Assembly: GCA_026129765.1 (NCBI GenBank) | Contig: JAHCHP010000012.1 | Location: forward strand, 48,062-112,061 | Reading direction: 5' to 3' | Origin: Fimbriimonadia bacterium | GTDB lineage: Bacteria; Armatimonadota; Fimbriimonadia; Fimbriimonadales; GBS-DC | DNA: 64,000 bases | Notes under the pieces: model-generated | What the model saw: the letters and a program-made list of their open reading frames with translations, nothing else | Told to the model about the DNA's origin: nothing | Database searches by the model: none | Shown: positions 60,351 through 64,000 of the stretch, in pieces | Position numbering within the stretch: position 1 is the first letter of the stretch | Layout of the letters: each line of letters begins with the position of its first letter | Translations under genes and position numbers: made by a program

Positions 60351-61127
60351 ATGCGATTCGGTTGTTGCGCTTACTCCTACCGTGACCTTCTTACCAAAAA
60401 CCGGATGACTCTCTTTGAGTTCATCAAAACATGTTCCGATATGGGATTGGACGGCGTGGAATTGACCGCTTACTATTTCCCTGATACGCAGCGCTCCACC
60501 TTAAACGAGATTAAACGCTACTGCTTTTCTTTGGGAATCAATATCTCAGGCACAGCGGTCGGCAACAATTTTGCTCAGGCAGATCCGGACAAAGTCAAGG
60601 AGCATATCGAGATGGTCAAGAGTTGGGTTGACCACTCTGTGATTTTAGGCGCGCCTTGTATCCGCATTTTTGCGGGAAATATCCCGGAAGGCGATACAGA
60701 GGAGAACACTTTCCAGCGTGTGGTCAACGCTTTGAAATCGGTAGTGTCGTATGCGGAAGAGCGCGGGGTTACGCTCGCCTTAGAGAATCATGGGGGAATC
60801 ACCACTACGCCAGAACAGACCTTACGACTGCTGAATGCGGTCAAGAGTCAATGGTTTGGCTGGAACATGGACGGCGGTAATTTCAAAGGCGATCCCTATC
60901 CCCAGTTTGAGAAGGTGGTGGATCGCGCCGTGAATGTGCATGCGAAAACCCATCATAGGAACGCCTCCGATCAATTGACCGAAGTGGATTACCGGCGCGT
61001 GTTAAGCATGTTGAAGAAGCGCGATTACCGGGGGTACGTTTCGATTGAGTATGAGTATTCGGACCCGCCGGTGGAAGCGATTCCACGCTTTGCGCAAAGT
61101 CTGAAAAAGATCGCCAGCGCGCTTTGA
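60351..61127 (+). CDS. Sugar phosphate isomerase/epimerase (xylose isomerase-like TIM barrel)
   Basis: The product has 258 residues. It begins MRFGCCAYSYRDLL and has DMGLDGVELTAYYFPD. The metal ligands are in LALENHGGITTTPEQT (Glu), FGWNMDGGNF (Asp), HAKTHHRNA (His) and YRGYVSIEYEYSDPP (Glu). The family includes hexulose-phosphate and inosose enzymes. The substrate is not resolved. It may work with Gfo/Idh oxidoreductases such as the one at 1.5-2.6 kb. A weak AAGGA lies upstream. Confidence 0.92.
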   Translation: MRFGCCAYSYRDLLTKNRMTLFEFIKTCSDMGLDGVELTAYYFPDTQRSTLNEIKRYCFSLGINISGTAVGNNFAQADPDKVKEHIEMVKSWVDHSVILGAPCIRIFAGNIPEGDTEENTFQRVVNALKSVVSYAEERGVTLALENHGGITTTPEQTLRLLNAVKSQWFGWNMDGGNFKGDPYPQFEKVVDRAVNVHAKTHHRNASDQLTEVDYRRVLSMLKKRDYRGYVSIEYEYSDPPVEAIPRFAQSLKKIASAL

Positions 61128-61139
61128 AGGCATGGGTTG

Positions 61140-61295
61140 CCTTTACTGTCACCCTGAGCGTAGCGAATGGGTCTGCTTTTCAAATTCTAAACTCACGCAT
61201 TCACAGAAATGACGCTGAGAGGGTTTATAGGCGTAAAATAGAGTCCGTGAAGGTGGACTTAGCAACTACGCGTCGCGAATTCCTTCGCGGATGAC
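61140..61295. repeat. Intergenic repeats including a partial hairpin-array unit
   Basis: 'ctgagcgtagcgaatgggtc' lies at about 61155. The hairpins AGTCC/GGACT (61242-61246 with 61255-61259) and CGCGAA/TTCGCG (61274-61279 with 61284-61289) match two of the three hairpins of the repeats at 63.1 and 63.5 kb. They lie upstream of the dehydrogenase gene and may be part of its leader. Confidence 0.65.
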
Positions 61296-61369
61296 AATAG
61301 GTGCTATTGGCGTCAAATTTACGATAGAACGGTATCAAGAACACAGAAAAAAGAACAGGAGAGACGATT

Positions 61370-63076
61370 ATGAAAAAATGGATCTATGCTTCTTTAGGAA
61401 CTTTGTTAATAGGCGGCGCGTCGCAAGCGCAGACCCTCGCGGACTCCACATTGACCTTCAACACCGTTATTTCTTCGGGTATCAGTATTCCTATCGCCAT
61501 CGAGTTTTTAAGCCCAGATGATCCCAGCCGCTTCTTCTTAATCGAGAAGAACACGGGCTTAGTGAAGCTTGTTCAGAATGGCGCGGTGTCTTCAACCGTG
61601 CTGGATGTGCCGGTGAACTATGACAGCGAGCGGGGATTGATCGGTATTACCCTGGACCCGAACTTCGCGCAAAACGGATTTGTTTATCTCTACTACACGC
61701 GCTCTTCTACGGGCGCAGATACCAATGTGCGCGCGAACTGGCTGGATAACCGGGTGGAGCGCTACACCTGGAACGGAACCAGTTTGACCGATCCTTTGAC
61801 TCTCTTCCGATTCCTTTCGGACGCTTCCCAAAATAATGGACCGAACCATGATGGAGGCATTATTCTGTTTGGACCGGATAATAAGTTATATGGGGTCACA
61901 GGTGATTTGAACCGTGGATTTTTCAGCAACCCGCGCATCGAGCAGAACACCAGCACAACGGCGGTAGCAGGTGTGGGCGGTATTTTCCGGGTGAACCCAA
62001 ACGATGGATCGCCTGTCTTTGATAATCCTTTCATAACGCATGCGAACATCTCCATTAAGCGGCTGTTTGCTTATGGCGTTCGGAACAGCTTCGGCATGAC
62101 CTTCGACTCGCTGACGGGCAAACTCTGGCAGACGGAAAACGGACCTGACAAATATGATGAGATAAACATGGTGGAAAAGGGGTTCAACAGCGGTTGGCTG
62201 AAGATTATGGGACCTGACAGCCGGAACGCGATTTACGGCGAAAATGGCAATACAGCCTATAACGCGAACCAACTGACCAGTATCAATGCAAACGCTTTCT
62301 ATGCCGATCCCAAGTTTTCTTGGCTTGCGCCGATTGGTGTCACCTCGATAACCTTCTTGCGCAGCGCGCGCTTCAACGCAGGAACACGTGATCAAGCCGT
62401 GGTAGGCGAGGCTAATTTTGGCGGGCTTTATTTCTTTTCGATGAACGCGAACCGGAACGGCTTTGACTTGACCGGCAGCTTAGCAGACCTGGTGGCGGAC
62501 AGCACCACCGAGCGAAACCTGTCGCGCTGGGGAACCAGTTGGGGCGTCGTTACTGATCTGAAAATCGGACCAGATGGCTATCTCTATGTTGTGTCGGCTT
62601 ATTCCAATCGTGTGGCGCGTATTCGTCCTATTTCCCCGCCCACGATTTTGCAAGGTAAGGTGCGTTTGCAGAACGCCAACGCGAATCCTTTGGGGCGCGC
62701 TGTGCAGATTCAGCTGAAACAGGGCGAAACAGTGGTTCAGACAATCAACACAACGCTGGACGCTTTTGGACGCATCTCTGAGCGCGTAAACACGGCGGGA
62801 ACGTATGATCTGGTGGTGAAAACCGCTCCCTATCTCTCGATCAAGGTCCCGAATGTCACCTTCACGAATGGTGGTTTCGCTTATCGCGAATTCGTTCCCA
62901 CGCTTGCGGGCGATGTGAATGGCGACAACGCGATAAATGACGAGGACTTGCTATTGGTGATTTTCGCGTTTGGATTGTCCGGAATTCAGGTAGCAGATCT
63001 GAATCTGGACGGCTCAGTCAACGATGAAGATTTATTGATCCTGCTGTTTAACTTCGGCTTGCTTGGCGAAGAGTGA
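61370..63076 (+). CDS. Secreted PQQ-dependent sugar dehydrogenase-like (GSDH) protein with dockerin-like tail
   Basis: The product has 568 residues. CAGGAGAG lies upstream and the signal peptide is MKKWIYASLGTLLIGGASQA. The glucose/sorbosone dehydrogenase propeller (about 25-420) contains FLIEKNTGLVKLVQNG, GLIGITLDPNFAQNGFVYLY, NHDGGIILFGPDNKLYGVTGD and YGVRNSFGMTFDSLTGKLWQTENGPDKYDEIN. A beta-sandwich (about 425-510, LQGKVRLQNANANPLGRAVQ) is followed by two dockerin-like units (GDVNGDNAINDEDLLLVIF, DLNLDGSVNDEDLLILLF). It oxidises sugars in the periplasm or outside if PQQ is bound. No pqq genes are in the window. Confidence 0.9.
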   Translation: MKKWIYASLGTLLIGGASQAQTLADSTLTFNTVISSGISIPIAIEFLSPDDPSRFFLIEKNTGLVKLVQNGAVSSTVLDVPVNYDSERGLIGITLDPNFAQNGFVYLYYTRSSTGADTNVRANWLDNRVERYTWNGTSLTDPLTLFRFLSDASQNNGPNHDGGIILFGPDNKLYGVTGDLNRGFFSNPRIEQNTSTTAVAGVGGIFRVNPNDGSPVFDNPFITHANISIKRLFAYGVRNSFGMTFDSLTGKLWQTENGPDKYDEINMVEKGFNSGWLKIMGPDSRNAIYGENGNTAYNANQLTSINANAFYADPKFSWLAPIGVTSITFLRSARFNAGTRDQAVVGEANFGGLYFFSMNANRNGFDLTGSLADLVADSTTERNLSRWGTSWGVVTDLKIGPDGYLYVVSAYSNRVARIRPISPPTILQGKVRLQNANANPLGRAVQIQLKQGETVVQTINTTLDAFGRISERVNTAGTYDLVVKTAPYLSIKVPNVTFTNGGFAYREFVPTLAGDVNGDNAINDEDLLLVIFAFGLSGIQVADLNLDGSVNDEDLLILLFNFGLLGEE

Positions 63077-63131
63077 TGGATTGATAGGTTTGTCGGGGCA
63101 ATCCCCCTGTGGTTGCCCCGCCTGCAATATT

Positions 63132-63222
63132 CCGCGAATGAATTCGCGCCGATGAATCAGCAAAGTCGCCCTGCGGCGACTAAGAACTGGTTCGTCTTTG
63201 AGTCCGCGTAGGCGGACTTTGC
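63132..63222. repeat. Triple-hairpin repeat, copy 1
   Basis: Three short hairpins stand in a row: GCGAAT/ATTCGC (63134-63139, 63142-63147), AGTCGCC/GGCGACT (63164-63170, 63175-63181) and AGTCCGC/GCGGACT (63201-63207, 63212-63218). Confidence 0.75.
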
Positions 63223-63480
63223 GCTATTTTGGGGGCGACTTCAGTCGCTATGTTCAGAGAAACAAATGCCGCGACACCGCTCGGCGTGACATGAACGTTG
63301 GGTAGGGGCAGACCTATGTGTCTGCCCAAATATAGAAAAAAAATGCCTTCGCTGAGCAAGGCGTGACAACAAATGTACGGGCAGACCTGTGTGTCTGCCC
63401 GATTAGAGGGCACACACACAGGTGCGCCCCTACAATGCCTGTCAACCTTAATAGAACAAATGGGGCTGCTTTTGATGGCA

Positions 63481-63571
63481 ACCGCGAATGAATTCGCGCT
63501 GACAAAGCAGCAAAGTCGCCCTTCAGCGACTAAGAATTGGCTCGTCTTTGAGTCCGCGACGGACTCGTTCG
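63481..63571. repeat. Triple-hairpin repeat, copy 2
   Basis: It has the same order and spacing as copy 1. The third hairpin is shortened but still paired (AGTCCG 63551-63556 with CGGACT 63560-63565). The second (63514-63520 with 63525-63531) has one mismatch. Confidence 0.75.
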
Positions 63572-63839
63572 CATCGATGCCGCAGGCGCATTAGCGGGAG
63601 TAAAGTCCTTGAAGGCACTTTTCGCCTTGAAAGATTTTGCCAACTAAAAAATGGAACACCAAGAAAGTTTCTTCAATAACCGCCACCGCACCGTGTGCCT
63701 GTTGTTGTGATCTATCTAAGAGGCGAGAAGCTAACGGTTCCTCTGGGTTCGTGCGTTCGAGGGAATGAGGGCAGGTTCTATGACTTCCTACATGAGGTTC
63801 CCCCTGCGTTTAGGAGGAACCCCGGTGAGGGATGTTATA

Positions 63840-64000
63840 TTACTTGATGTCCACGGATGCGCCCGCTGCCACCAGTTTCTCTTTGACCTTTTCGGCTTCC
63901 TCTTTCGCCACTCCCTGCACGATGGGTTGGGGCGCGCCTTCCACCAGGTCCTTCGCCTCTTTCAGACCCAGCTGAGTGATTTCGCGAACGGTCTTGATGA
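63840..64000 (-). CDS. rplL: Ribosomal protein bL12 (L7/L12), C-terminal part (5' end outside window)
   Basis: The stop is TAA at 63840-63842. The 52 or so visible residues are [20 protein letters not shown], then [20 protein letters not shown] and [11 protein letters not shown], the conserved C-terminal domain of L7/L12 that contacts translation factors. The gene continues beyond base 64000 and would normally be preceded by rplJ. The downstream side is the repeat-rich gap, with no classical terminator seen. Confidence 0.97.
   Translation of the reverse strand, partial: IKTVREITQLGLKEAKDLVEGAPQPIVQGVAKEEAEKVKEKLVAAGASVDIK

Larger units (their letters stand above)
63077..63839. repeat. Gene-free region with hairpin-array repeats and other repeat families
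   Basis: These 763 bases hold no gene I can support. The hairpin CGGGGCAA/TTGCCCCG (63094-63101 with 63113-63120) follows the dehydrogenase gene. Two copies of a unit of about 90 bases lie at 63132-63222 and 63481-63571. Between them are two 'gggcagacctatgtgtctgc'-type hairpins and a 'cgcgacaccgctcggcgtga' unit. A ggttccccc/ggaggaacc hairpin lies at 63797-63822. The rest (63600-63790) is unassigned. Confidence 0.75.

Noticed and set aside
63797..63822. Hairpin as the rplL terminator
   Set aside because: No T run on the minus strand and the same hairpin recurs in unrelated gaps, so it is a dispersed repeat.

Overview
The window looks like chromosomal housekeeping DNA from an uncultured or environmental diderm bacterium, most likely a member of Armatimonadota (Fimbriimonadales-like). 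This placement is an inference. It rests on LspA and Lgt together with a beta-barrel protein and PspA, on secreted proteins with dockerin-like tails, on many Gfo/Idh-type, ChbG-type and sugar-isomerase enzymes, and on mosaic intergenic repeats of the 'cattcgcttcgctcagg' kind. I see no phage, plasmid, CRISPR array, insertion sequence or rRNA. One tRNA (Ala, GGC) is present. Genes are densely packed on both strands, many overlapping by 4 bases.

Layout. 0-8.2 kb: end of a DsbD-type thioredoxin protein, an ANTAR response regulator with maf, a Gfo/Idh oxidoreductase, a Tat-exported phosphoesterase, recG, and the electron-transfer flavoprotein genes etfB-etfA. 8.3-11.2 kb: two tandem paralogous PD-(D/E)XK nuclease-like genes related to the DUF1887/Card1 group but without a visible sensor domain, then a small unknown gene. 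11.2-21.5 kb: acnA, wrbA-doxX, lspA-lgt, topA, a membrane protein with Ig-like repeats, apt. 21.5-26.6 kb: a TPR protein, an Rpn-type nuclease pseudogene with two in-frame stops, a FadN-type beta-oxidation enzyme, an SRPBCC protein. 26.9-30.6 kb: a secreted dockerin-tailed protein immediately followed by a subtilase. 30.6-39.0 kb: ispG, an OmpR-type regulator with a cysteine desulfurase, and a leftward cluster pspA - beta-barrel - J-like protein - phosphoesterase - TPR protein - NAD kinase. 39.2-45.2 kb: a MntA-HepT toxin-antitoxin pair, an esterase with an FAD oxidoreductase, and a TPR protein overlapping a YfhO-type membrane protein. 45.3-54 kb: a repetitive secreted fibre-like protein, two sensor kinases, an EI24 protein and a double-FHA protein. 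54.4-64 kb: lysS, a cysteine hydrolase with a ChbG deacetylase, a CPBP protease, tRNA-Ala, two more dockerin-tailed secreted proteins, a sugar-phosphate isomerase and the end of rplL.

The most striking global signal is in the gene starts. At least fifteen genes carry a hexamer close to TANNNT, usually preceded by GG, only 6-9 bases before the start codon. This predicts leaderless transcripts and sometimes decides the true start. Genes with Shine-Dalgarno sequences, including the secreted dockerin-tailed ones, instead have longer leaders and, in three cases, TGn-extended -10 elements. Other points of interest are the paired nucleases, the shared C-terminal dockerin module without a visible cohesin, a possible unlinked PdtaS/PdtaR-like signalling pair, and an intergenic triple-hairpin repeat with compensatory changes.
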